64,000 nucleotides of DNA. Origin: Trichosphaerium sp. ATCC 40318. Lineage: Eukaryota; Discosea; Flabellinia; Trichosidae. The stretch is taken from assembly GCA_038496445.1 (NCBI GenBank), contig JALMLS010000204.1, positions 124,001 through 188,000 of the forward strand, given 5' to 3'. A program made the translations under genes and the position numbers. Positions 45,957 through 57,385 of the stretch are shown one piece after another. The notes under the pieces were generated by a model. That model was not told where the DNA came from, did no database searches, and was given only the letters and a program-made list of their open reading frames with translations. Each line of letters starts with the position of its first letter. Position 1 is the stretch's first letter.

Positions 45957-48684
45957 ATGATTCGACTGTTTACACTCTTTACACTTCCCTACACCTTAAT
46001 TAATACAATATTAAGAGTTTTGGAGCGAAACCAAACACAGTACCAGCAAAGAAACCAGAAGTATTTACTATCGCTCAAGTAGTCAATGCAGGTGTTACTT
46101 CAGTAACCGTAAGGTACAGAGCACTTTTTTTTGTTTTGTTTCCAAAACTAAGTTCCAAAAAAACTCGTAGGGCAAGAGTCTTGAATGTTTCAGAAGTTCA
46201 ACCGACAGATTCTGGTCATTTTATAGACGCTAAACTATCTGATACAACAGGAACAATCACGTACGAAACCACCAAATTTTTTTACAAAACAAAGAATCAC
46301 GTGATCAGTGTCATTTCGCATTTTTTTCGCTTTCTTATCTTATTTTTCAGGTTTCGACTTTATGATCGATTTATTCAAAGCTTTGCACAGCTTCTGCGTG
46401 GTGTCAATAAGGTGCGAGTTCACATCACTTTTTATTTTGAGCTAGAACTATTTTTTGGTTTTTTTGAACTAGTTCAATACTTGTTGATGCTGACGTTGTT
46501 GATGCGCTAGGTTTTCTATATTGCATATGCTAAGCGTGGTAGAAATTCATGTTATTTATTTGCAAATAGTGCTACTAAAGTTTTTACACAAGAAGACGGA
46601 GAGGCGTTTCTAGGCGGTAAGCACAACCAAAGCACGATGCAAACTAATTTTTCTTAAGTGAAGCGTACCAACATGCCACCAATAGCACAGCGGCAACCGT
46701 TGCCCCTCCCACAGCAATTTCCTTGCGACAAAAATCCATTACCAGTTCCTAAGGTGGCGCCACTCCCAAAACCTGTTATGCCAGCCAAAATACCAATTAA
46801 GACACCGAAACTGGAAGGTATAAAAAGAGAGACGAAACAGACTCCTCAGGACTTCTTGCAGTGTTCCGAATCTCAATTTGCAGAGAGTGCTTGCTCTCTT
46901 GAGTCTATTGAACCCAATCATTTCTCAACACCAGATGCATATGAGTCTCTTAGAAGGCCAGCAGTGAGCTCAACAAAAAAGCAGAATTACTTATCATCAT
47001 TATCGTCTGCTGAATATCTCACACCTGGTGAGTCTATGGCTGCTGCTCAAAGGCTTATAAGCCCTCCTGAGGTTCAGTCACCTGAACCTGGACATGAGGA
47101 GACAACACCTGAAGGACAAACACAATACCACCAGGTATCTCAATACACCAAGGTTTTCGAATGTACGACAAAAAGTTTTGTATACTTAATGCTGATTCAA
47201 GTGGTTAGTCGCTCTTGTTGGCGAAAATAATCGTACAGGCTTCGATATCGATCCATCGCGATTAAGCGTAATGTTGGCACCTAGGAAGGCAAAACTCAAG
47301 GTTCAACGCAATACCGAAGGTGCATTCGAAGTAAGTCTTTTTTTTTTGCATAAATAATGAAGCAGTATTAACTTCTTATTTTAAAACAGGTGATGCTGAG
47401 CGATCGGGCTGATAACGTCATGGTCAATTATAATGATAAGCTCATGTGTAAGAATACTATAAAGTATACTGGAGGCGAAGGCGTTATACCTCGTGTGAAA
47501 GTTAAGATAAAGAATCCAAGAAGAGAACATAAATCATTGTCATCTGCGCCAAAAAAACCAACAAGTGCTGAACAACAGGAAATATGGACAAACGATGCTG
47601 CATCTCCACCACATAATCCTAGAAAGTTTGCCTTTATTGTGGCTTCATCAGTGCGTATTGTATGTTTTTTAAAAAAGTATTAATGGGTTTTGTGAAGAAG
47701 CATCAATATCTACCTGACCTTGGAGACGATTGTGTTGTTAGTTCTCAACTTTTAATGGTAAGAAAAAAATGAGATTGAATAAGTTTTTTTTGGTTTTTCT
47801 TTCATTTGGGATTTTGGTTGACACGTGACAAATGGATATTCTAACACATTTTAATTCTAATATTTGGTTTTGTTAAGGGCCGACTTGAAGAATTAGGGTG
47901 GTTTGTTACGATAGTGGAAAATCCTTCGTCTTTGAAGTTCGATGCTACATTTGAAGAATTTATAAATTTATTGCCTGTTGATGCAACTGTAAGTCCCTTG
48001 TATTTTTTTCACTTTGACGTTTACTAATGTATAAAATAGGTACTACTCTCTTTTACAGGATATGGCTTACATACAAAAAATAGAGTACGTCCAAAGGAAT
48101 AAAGTAATTTGTTTTCCTCTTTTGACATTAATTTTTCTTGTTTAGGATTGGCTTTGTTTTAGCGATACTGATTTAACCTCAAGTTGCGCTGGTGATGTTG
48201 TTAGGCCATTAGCTCATATTCTCGCGAGTACTCGAGCAAAGAGCCCAAAGGTAAGTTCATTGTTTGTGAAAGAATTTGACGGTGATTAATCTTTCTCACT
48301 AGAACACCATTCTCTTTTGTGATGTTGTTCCGCCTGAGAGATTCAGGTACAGCTTTTCTAACCTTCAACTCTTTTGGCTTTTCGACAAATAACCAACCAT
48401 TTAATAGGCCAGTTAATGGACCAAGAATTGCTAAACCAGGATTGTTTTGCTTAGGCGCAGGTAACCTTAATTTAGAAGATGTTTTGTTAATTTTTTTATT
48501 TTTAGGATCTAGTAGTAACAGCATTCCTGGGAAACTCACGGATGATCTTTGTGATAATATTAAACGTGGTATGTCACTTGTTGATGTTTGTCGCAATGTC
48601 CGTAAAACTGTCATGAAGTCGGCAGGAACAAGGTTAGTTGTACCTTGGAATTTCTCAACAATGACTGAGAACGTGTATTTTTAA
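45957..48684 (+). CDS. OB-fold-like protein with degenerate caspase (C14) domain
   Basis: Multi-exon. ATG 45957 spliced to give MIRLFGAKPNTVPAKKPE, then a beta-rich region (FTIAQVVNAGVTSVTVRARV; GHFIDAKLSDTTGTIT; FIQSFAQLLRGVNKV) that looks like an OB fold. A long Pro/Ser-rich linker follows. From about 47600 a caspase-like p20/p10 layout appears: RKFAFIVASS, LEELGWFVTIVEN, VLLSFTGYGLHTKNR, ILFCDVVPPERF, GLFCLGAGSSSNSIPGKLTD, RLVVPWNFSTMTENVYF. The catalytic His of the SGHG motif is Tyr (FTGYG) and the Cys of the DACR motif is Val (CDVVP), so it should not cleave. Stop TAA 48682-48684. The fold call is by motif order; function unknown. Confidence 0.6.
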
Positions 48685-49578
48685 ACAATAAAGACATTGG
48701 TATTACTAGCTTCGATTTTGATGTCTTAACGCACCTAAGCGAGCACTGAACTACGGCAGTTTTCCTAAAGGAAAAAAAAAGGAAACAATGCCTAGAAGGC
48801 CAACGATAATCAGACAAGTAATAAACAGTACTTTTTCTTACTCTTGCCTTTTTTGTCGACACACAGAAACTGGCTTATCACGCTTTAAAAAGGCTGTAGA
48901 TTGTAGTGCGAAGGTTTTTAGGGCGTATTTGCTACTGGGCGTATAATCGAACGAAAAGTGCCGTTTTATGCCTGTATTCAGCAAATACGCTCTAAAAACA
49001 CTCGCCATTCGCTAAAAATTTGCGTTTTCTGAACGTAAAACAACAAATATACACCAAAAAAGAAACCCGTTTTGTTGTGTGACCCAAATTTCGTTTTCTA
49101 TTTTGTTTTTTTGTTTAAAACGTGAGCAAAACGTCATCTGCAGGCCTGTTCTTGTAACACATCATCTATTGTATCACTTTATAATACATAGGTGGTGACA
49201 AGAACAGACTTAGAGACTCAACAGCGCCTAATTTTCTTCGGTGAAGTGCTCTAAGTTGCACCAGAAACAGTGTGTTTTCTTTGAAAAAGCAAGATAAGCC
49301 AGTTTCTGGTGTGTCTACAAAAAAGTGCTATCGAAAGAAAAAGCCCAATTCACCACTCGTTCGTTTTTAGGACCTAATTTACTCGTACTACGTACTCGTT
49401 AAATAAACGGACCGAAAAACTACTCGTTGCAAAAAGGAACACTATCATACAACAAAAAAAAGGTTTTGTCCAAATTTTACTTATACACCTACATTGCTTT
49501 TCTCTGGTCTACAACAAGCGTCCTTATACTGTACGTTTAGTATACGTATTCTTTCTCTTCTTCTTCTCCTACTAGTAT
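48685..49578. other. Large spacer between convergent genes
   Basis: About 890 bp with no supported gene. It has many AAAAAG and GTTTTT runs and short repeats of CTCGTT and GTACTCGT near 49370-49430. It is longer than the window's other convergent spacers, so it could hide an RNA gene I cannot see. Confidence 0.45.
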
Positions 49579-50777
49579 TTACTTGTCTGCTGTGCTCGCC
49601 TTCGCTTGAGACTTTCTACGTGTGGTCTTTTTCTTTGGTGGACCAGCTGCTTTCGCTTTACGCCATAGATTATTAAAATACGCTCTACTCGAGTAGTCGT
49701 TATCGTTATCCGACGCCTCAGAAACGATTAAACCTAGAAGCCATGATACAGCAGGGTAATCATTAGCATTTGTAGCATCATAGAAAGGCCAGTGGTTATC
49801 AGGGCTAGCAGAAGGCTCTACAAACAAGACAGTCTTATCCTGACTTAACGCATCGCGGATTTCGTCGATTAAGTATTTTGCGTCTGTGTCCTCAAGCATT
49901 GTGATGTAAGGCAAGTAGAAGTAGTTATAGAAAGCATCTTGCTGATCCCATATGTTACCATCGTCGTCTGCTACCCATCCCTTGAAAATATCTGTTTGTA
50001 CGTAAGGAACGCGTTTTTTAGCAATACTGTTGCTCCAGGCGCTTGTAAGGTCGGTACTGCATGACTTGAAAGCTTTGTAACATTCGAATATTCCCAATAC
50101 TGATGTACTCGTCTTTTCATCCCCATCATACATGTATTTTACTTCAGTAATAGGAAAGCGAGGGTTTAGAGTGACCCATTGACATTTATCTTTCTGGGTT
50201 TCTGCCTTTGGTGTGTTGGTGACTGTCAAGTCTACAATCACTATTTTATCATCGTCTTCATCAGGATCTAAGAGCTAACCATGCGTTAGGAGGTATTTGT
50301 AGTGTTTTAACGACAGGAAAAAATAATTACGAAAAAAGAACCGTTAGAAATTTGAGGTTGGTTCTATGACGCTAAATACACATTCTAGGATAGTGGTAGT
50401 ACCTTTTTAACGCGTTTTACGCCCGAACGTGAGCAAACAGCGATTTTGCAACCGTCTTCGTTTTTAATCCACAAGGGTGTTGCTGGCGTGCTTTTCTTAC
50501 TGCGAGTAGAAGTACGACGAGCGGTTGATCGTACACCAACTAATCGTTTCCGTCTTATTTTAATGCGCACTAGCTCTTCCTGCATCCTCTTGAGCTCTGC
50601 TTTGGCGTATTTGACCCGTTGAAGAGCAGGTGTTTTCCCATTGGTTAAAACATGCGATTGAGTCTCTACAACAACCTTCAATGCCCTTTGTGAGATTTCG
50701 TCGCATTTTAGAATGATTCCCATCAATGATGGTTTATCATACGTAATATCCATCTCATCGCCTGAGCCATTTGACAT
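49579..50777 (-). CDS. Hypothetical two-exon protein
   Basis: ATG at 50775-50777, MSNGSGDEMDITYDKPSLMG. Exon 1 has a helical part (ISQRALKVVVETQ; KYAKAELKRMQEELVRIKIR) and a basic linker (TARRTSTRSKKSTPATP). A GTACTA intron of about 125 bp (about 50272-50396) joins in frame to LLDPDEDDDKIVIVDLTVTN and then a compact domain (YMYDGDEKTSTSVLGIFECY; DIFKGWVADDDGNIW; SWLLGLIVSEASDND). A Lys/Arg-rich tail ends STADK at 49579-49581. About 345 residues. Acidic-basic balance and basic tails suggest nuclear location. No family recognised. Confidence 0.65.
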
Positions 50778-50906
50778 TGTTATTAGTGGAATTAATAAAA
50801 AGGTAATACAAAGAAACGCATTGACAACAAAATACAAAAAAAATCATCAAAAATGTGTCACTTTCCCAACAACGTGTGGCGTTACTGCCACAATTTTTGG
50901 ACTCTC

Positions 50907-53098
50907 TTATTTTACATCTGCTTTTTTTACATTTGGTTTCTTTGTTTTTGGAGAAGAAGCCGAAAGTCTCCTCTTGCTCTCCCTCCTGGTTACCTTGGGC
51001 GAAGGTTTTGACGCTGGTTTCTCTTTCTCGTCAATATCCTATTAAAAAAAAAGTGTCAACGGCCTGTGCTGGGAAAGGAAATGTTGAAGAGGTACCATCT
51101 TATCTGGCTTATTTTTATCAACTGGTACGTCTTTTGGTTCATCTGGTGTTGATATAAGAGCTTCAGTAATACCACTCTTTGCAAGACTGCCAATTTTATC
51201 ATAGTACTTCAATACAACCAAACGATGTAATTGCCAATCAGATACTACCTTATTCTTCTTACAATGCTTTTTAACTCTACCCTCAAAATCAATGGTTGGG
51301 TATTTTCGAGATATACGCTGTCTCTTTGCTGGTGGTAGCATAGGCATTACATCTATGGTCTATACACCTCATTAGCTATTGAATAAACCAGAAAAAATCC
51401 GCGTAGAGAAAGCAATAACTACGTGCCTCATCAAATTTTCTCTTAGATTCTTCCAATTCGAACCCTTTGCAAGCTTCCCTCTTCCACCTTATCCAACTAC
51501 ACACTATGTAAGGCCAAAAAAGTAAAAAAAGACAAAATAAAGCCAATAGACTTTGACTTACGGCAATTCATCGCTAATCACATGTTTAAGCTTTTCACCA
51601 TGTTTTCTACCATCTGGAGTGACTTTATCTAGAAGCTTACGAACACTGGCAACCCAATCTGAAACTTTCTTCTTTTGCTTATCCGAGAGTATTGCAACCT
51701 TCTGAGCTTTTTTTGGTATTGGATTTGTAAGTGCTACGCGTAGACAGAGTCAGGTAAACAACTAAACATAACGCTAAAGCTATCGTACCTTGAAAGAATA
51801 TCATGTACTGAACAAGAACATGTTGTCTAAAGTAAGGATCGCGTATTTCAAGATTAATTAGATTAGGACCAGTAAGGAACTTTGTAAAATAAGCCTAAAA
51901 TAAACGTCATCAGCACCTTTAGCTCAGAGAGTAAGTAATAATTATTACCTCGCCGGTTGTAGAAGAGGTGACTTTTACAACGTTATTGTCGTGCTCTGAG
52001 GTAAATGTTTGAAGTATAGTGTTCATCATATCAGCCATAGACTTCCAAGCTTGATCAGAGTCGAAAACAGCCAGAGGATTTTGAACGTATTGTTGTACGC
52101 CCCAAAACGCTTTATAAAATTTTATATCAATAGGATCATCTAATATCGCATTAGTAAGGTCATTGGTAGTGGAGATATTAAAATAAGGACAAGTTTCGAA
52201 AAAAAAAGTTTTGGCGTTTTTGACGTTTCTGGCGCTTACCCATGTTCATTGTGTTTGCTTGATCTTCAAGTGCATCATCAGATATCCGTGTGACGTTACC
52301 AATATTAACTTGGCCCTTTTTATTGAGTCCAGAGACGTTACTGATTGGAAAGATTTTTGCGATTGTTAATAAGATTAGCCCTTTGAATTGTGTATCCTCC
52401 GTCTCTGATAATCGTTTAAACATTGGTAAAAACGCTTTAACAGCGCATGGCGTTAATCTTCTTCGGACTACATCGTCTTCCAGGACAAGGAAGAGCTAGA
52501 AAAGGAGAATTACTTCCGTTGAGACTGACGATTGACATGTTTTTTTCGTTACCTTGCCGAGTTTATCTGTTCTGTTTTGAACTAAAGAAGAATAGGGAGT
52601 AAGTTTGAAAGGTTTTTTTGTTTTTTGTCTTTTTTACCTAGTTCGAACCAATCAGGCGTTTCTTGTATAGATACGGTTGCCAGCATGTCAGCTATAACAT
52701 TTAAGCTGTTTGTTTAATTTATTTGTTTTAAACTAACCTATAAGGAGGAATACAGTCTTGCAGTTTACTATGCGTGTGTCCCCTATCTTGCGCATAGTAA
52801 ATTCAACAGCAAGATCAAGCAATCGGCCAATACTTTGTTTATTTCTTGTATCCTTGTTTCTCTGTCGTCTATTAGGTAACAATAACGTTTTGAAGGCCTT
52901 ACCATTATTTCATCCAACCTCCTACGCAATGCGCTTTGTAACTTGGGGTATAAATTTCTGGACGCAACTTCCTCACACGCTCGCTGTATAGTATCGCAAG
53001 CATCTTCAAAAGATTGCTGGTAGTTGACAAGTATAGCCTGTATTCAGTCAGATACATAGTAGTATGTAATTACGCACCAACAGAGCACTTGTTGTCAT
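50907..53098 (-). CDS. THO complex subunit 1 (THOC1/Hpr1)
   Basis: Component of THO/TREX, which couples transcription to mRNP assembly and export in the nucleus. ATG at 53096-53098, MTTSALL, spliced to AILVNYQQSFEDACDTIQRA. Recognisable parts: the RRRLTPCAVKAFLPMFKRLS region, LTIAKIFPISNVSGLNKKGQ, IRDPYFRQHVLVQYMIFFQ (the THOC1 DPxFRxxVLxQxLIxFQ segment), and SDWQLHRLVVLKYYDKIGSL. The Lys/Ser-rich C-terminus (KPSPKVTRRESKRRLSASSP) ends at 50907-50909; no death domain is seen. About 600 residues from about twelve exons. Divergent from the VIT-vWA gene. Confidence 0.82.
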
Positions 53099-53377
53099 TG
53101 TTGCACTGAAGCTGACTTGATGACAGCTAAAATTAAGGCAGGCTAGATTTGACGCCTTTAACAAACACTTTCAACCATTACATTGATAGTCAGATTTAAT
53201 TTAACGGTCTGGTGACAGTTTATTTTGTATAATTAAATAAACATTTCTACTGTACCATTACGCTCATGTACGTTATTAGTAACCAAAAACAAGGGTTTCT
53301 CCTTTTTAGTCGTTAAATGACGCGTCGCCACGTAACCAAACCACGTCAGAAGAAAATCATTTAAAAGCAACCACACA
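53099..53377. promoter_or_regulatory. Divergent promoter, THOC1 / VIT-vWA-Hsp70 gene
   Basis: 279 bp between opposing ATGs. AT-rich; no box named. Confidence 0.35.
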
Positions 53378-56300
53378 ATGAACACCCACGCAATAGCACT
53401 GTTACTTATCCTCCTCATCGCGTTGAGCCAAGCACAGGATAAAACGTGTACAAAACAAAAAGAAACGAACCTACGAGTTGTATCTGACAATGAACCGTCT
53501 TTTGTGGCCCTCCAGGATGTCCAAGTACAATCATAGATGCCTTACAACCCTAAAATAACGGGCTTTTGAACTGTAGGTGGATGCCAAAATTGTTGACTTT
53601 CTAGCGATCGTAGAAGTCACTCAGACATATGTTAATACGTTGGATACTCCAATAGAAGCAGTTTACGAATTCCCTCTAGATGATAAAGCCGCCATTACAC
53701 AGTTCAAGGTGCTTGCTTGTGCTCTAAAATTAGTACTTTTTTGCTCCACGTGTTTTTTTTTAAATTCTCAACTTAGGCAGAAATGGATGGTAGAGTAATA
53801 CACGGGATTTCAAAGAGGAAGAGTGAAGCAAAAGCCGAGTATGACGCTGCGATTGAACAAAAGCATACAGCGTATTTGATGGAACAAGATACTGATGATA
53901 TATTCCGAATGAACGTTGGTAATTTGCCTGCTGGGAAACAAGTTAAAATTACTGTAACTTATATTACTGAGGTTAACGACATTTGTTTAATTGTAGCTGA
54001 ACTTAACATTGTATAGCTCGCTCTTGAAACGCAAAAGATGAGGTTTGTTCTGCCTACTACGGTCGGTCTTCGTTACGGAAGATCATGCGAGGAACATACA
54101 ACAAGGAGTGATACAGTACCTTATACTGTTAATGTACGTTGCAATTTTTTTTTGTGTTGTTTATTATCAATCAGGTTGGCTTGGATGTTGTAATGTCCTC
54201 AGAAATAGGCGAGGTTGTATCGCCTAGTCACGATATAAAAATAAAGGCCCAAGGAAATACAGCAAGAATAGAGCTCGATAGTCCTTCCTTAACAAACGGA
54301 GATTTGGTAAACAAGTTACACCACTGCTTTATTTTGTTCTTATTCGCTTTTTATAGGTTATTTACATCTCTGTATTGACACCGCACAACATGCGTGCTTG
54401 GATTGAAGAACCAAGTAGTACTTACCCAGATGACGAGGTCAAAGCAGCTCTTCTATCATTGTATCCTAGTCATGAAGAGGTGCTCAGAAATAATCATCTT
54501 CCATCATCAAACTTATGGTTTCTTGTCCTAGATGGCTACCGAATCTTCAAAGGAAAAAGAAATAATCTTCCTATTGGATACATCAGGGAGTATGATGCAC
54601 AACAAGTTTGACGACCTTAAGGTACCGGCTTGCTTGTTAAAAAGTTGTTTTTTTTTTTTCTGGACACGTGTTTTATAGTTCTCACTTTATCCTACAGAGT
54701 GATGAAAGTCGCACTCGATTTCCTCCAAACTGCTAGTATGGCGCGTTGCGAAAGAAAATGGAAGTATAACATTATCACATTCGACTCTCAATACACCAAA
54801 TTATACCCAGAAAGCAAGCAGCTTACTTATGAAAATATCAACCAGGCTATTTCTTTTGTGGAGAAACTCGTAGCAGGTATGTAGTCAGTTACGACTTAGA
54901 ATCATGATAACCGATCTAATAATAACAATAAAGGTGGTGGAACTCATGTGTACGAACCGCTACAGCATATCTTTGAACAAGAAGTTGTACCAACATCAAA
55001 GAATTCAATAATCCTTGTTACTGATGGGCAAGTTATGAATACGGGTAATATCTTTTAGTCTTACATCGTCACATCTCATATTATTCTAGGAGCTGTCCTT
55101 GATCTTGTCAAGCAGAATAGTGATGTATGGAGTGTCTTCAGTATTGGCATTGGTCATGGTGTCTCACATGAGGTAAATTAAATAGCACCTATTTTCTCTT
55201 TTTTTAAAGAACTTGAACTTACTTTGTTCTGTTTTTCTTAGCTTGTTAATGGCGCAGCAACCCAAGGAAATGGTGTGGCTGAGTATATTCTTCCAAATGC
55301 TGAACAAGTTAGACCAAAAATGATTCGTCAGCTTGGACGTGCACTAGGAAGTAGAAAAGTAGAAATAGATTCCATAGACTGGGGTACTGACGCTAAAGTT
55401 AATCAGATACCAGCCAAATTACCTGTCATATACGAGGACACACGTCAATTGGTACGTTTTACTACACATAAGATCATTGTTGGTAGTATCTGAGTGAATT
55501 CCAAGAAGTTCACTTCACTTTTCTTTCGAATTCGCGTTTTTTTCTTACATTCCTTCTTAGGTCTATGGGTTCTTACCTAGAGATGCTGAGTTTGTAAGAC
55601 CTATCAAAGTTACTTTCAAATCAGGACATACAGTAGAGATACCTCAAGAACAAGTGAACACGTTTGAAGAAAACGAGACAACAATGTTGATTCACAAACT
55701 TGCTGCAAGAGAGCTCATACGAGAACTACAATATGGTGAAAGAACATTCAACAAAGAAGAAATAGTAGCTCTTGCTACAAGGTATAACCTCATGTCGTCA
55801 GAAACATCTTTTATAGCAGTCGACTACGAAGCGAAGACGGAAGGAGATATGAAACGAACGGTTGTTCCTACTCTCGATCCTGCTCTTGTGCAGCCCACGA
55901 TTGCCGAATCTGGAGCTGCTCCTACCAGGAAGAAGACTGCATTGAGAATGGAGGCGTCATCTTATGCCATGCACGCAGACGCCGGTCCTTCGTATGCTCA
56001 AGATGAAGCTATCTTGTTGCTTGATGTATCTCCATTATCTGTTGGTGTTGGTGATGTTAAAGGCGTTTTTAGACCTATCGTACTACGGAATTCTATTATA
56101 CCTAACAGAAAGGATGTGACAATGCCTGTTTCACATTTTGAGAGGCAAGGAGATGAGATTATTATAAGGGTATATACAGGAGAGCGAGCAGAATCTAAAT
56201 CGAATGTTGAGATTGGTGAAATCAAGGTCAGATTACCTGACGGATATGATGAGGGTGAAGAAGTTACTATCACTGTTGACATAGATGGTACGATTTCTAC

Positions 56301-56663
56301 CCTGCTTTTACTTCCAATGTCTCTTTATCACGTGATATTTGTCATGTTTTTTTTCGAAAGAAAAATACGATTGAGTGTTTTTTATCAACTTTTTTTGTTC
56401 TCAATTGTTTTCTTTTCTTCTGGTTGCTATTTCATTGAGACCTTTGATTTATATAATAACGTGTACACTGTTCATCTAACTGGTTTTTTGTAGTAAATGG
56501 CATTATTACTGTTACAGCTAGATTAAACAAAAGCGGATTTGAAGTTTCAAAACAGTGTTCTCAACCGAAAAGTCTCAGTAACGAGGATATTGAAATAATG
56601 ATCAAAGAAGCTGAAAAATACCAACAAGAAGACTTACAAATAAGAAAACAAGCTGTTTACTAA
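53378..56663 (+). CDS. Secreted VIT-vWA protein with C-terminal Hsp70 substrate-binding domain
   Basis: ATG at 53378; signal peptide MNTHAIALLLILLIALSQAQ. A VIT domain follows (YVNTLDTPIEAVYEFPLDDK; AEMDGRVIHGISKRKSEAKA; GNLPAGKQVKITVTYITE), then a vWA domain (VALDFLQTASMARCERKWKY; NSIILVTDGQVMNTGAVLDL; VFSIGIGHGVSHELVNGAA). The DxSxS MIDAS motif was not seen in the parts I read. The C-terminal third, from about 56000, matches the Hsp70 linker and SBD-beta: ILLLDVSPLSVGVGDVKGVF, IVLRNSIIPNRKDVTMPV, VYTGERAESKSNVEIGE, VDIDVNGIITVTARLNKSGF, then part of the lid (SNEDIEIMIKEAEKYQQED). No Hsp70 ATPase domain. Stop TAA 56661-56663. About 12 introns. A chaperone-like extracellular adhesin is only a guess. 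Confidence 0.83.
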
Positions 56664-56769
56664 TAAATAATAATGATACTACACTATTTTTTTTTCTCCA
56701 GCAGTGGCTCTAGGCAACTCTGAAAGGAGACGTTTAGGATAAACACCAAAACATCCACTCTTAGCGTGG

Positions 56770-57110
56770 CGAATTATCAAAGACTGCAGCATGGCCTGCA
56801 TATATTGTTGATGTAAATCTAAATCCTTTGATCATCTATTATTGGTTAATACATAAAAACTATTAGACTAATGGCATACCTTTGAACACTTTAAGAACGA
56901 AATCTTCTTCTAAATCAAAATTGACAGATGGATAAATATCACATTTAGGGCTCCAACTTTGCATGTCTGCAGGTACTAAGTCATTAACTATCATGCTCTT
57001 CCTCTCCCTAAAACTTTACTTTAATACCCACAAACGAACTAACACGTGACAGAGTTTACTGACAACATTGACAACGAAAAAACCCTCGGCCATAGCACTC
57101 TGTGTTGTAT
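56770..57110 (-). pseudogene. Inverted copy of an internal part of the MYND-finger gene
   Basis: Read on the minus strand, this matches 36080-36424 of the MYND gene closely: an exon (DMQSWSPKC region), the following intron (GTATGCCATTAGTC...) and the start of the next exon, plus the preceding intron with its TCACGTGTTAG. Small deletions (about 10 bp at the ATAGATGATCA region) and base changes break the frame. The intron is still present, so it was copied as DNA and not from mRNA. Confidence 0.88.
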
Positions 57111-57385
57111 ATTGAAACTACCAGTAATTGTTCATGTAGATCCCTTTATCATAAAATAGCTTTAACATTTGATGTCCTTACTCTAGCAATGTAAGTATGT
57201 ACAAGCAGTATTTGTTTTACATCCGTTGACCTCGCTGTAAGTCAGAATCAAGTGATTACTTTCATAGATATTGCATTCATATGCTCGCATATACCAATAC
57301 TAGACCATGTAAGGTATTAACATACTTGTAATCATCAAATTAAGGGCGGTACTGACACGAATAGGGATTTACCTTACAATCACGT

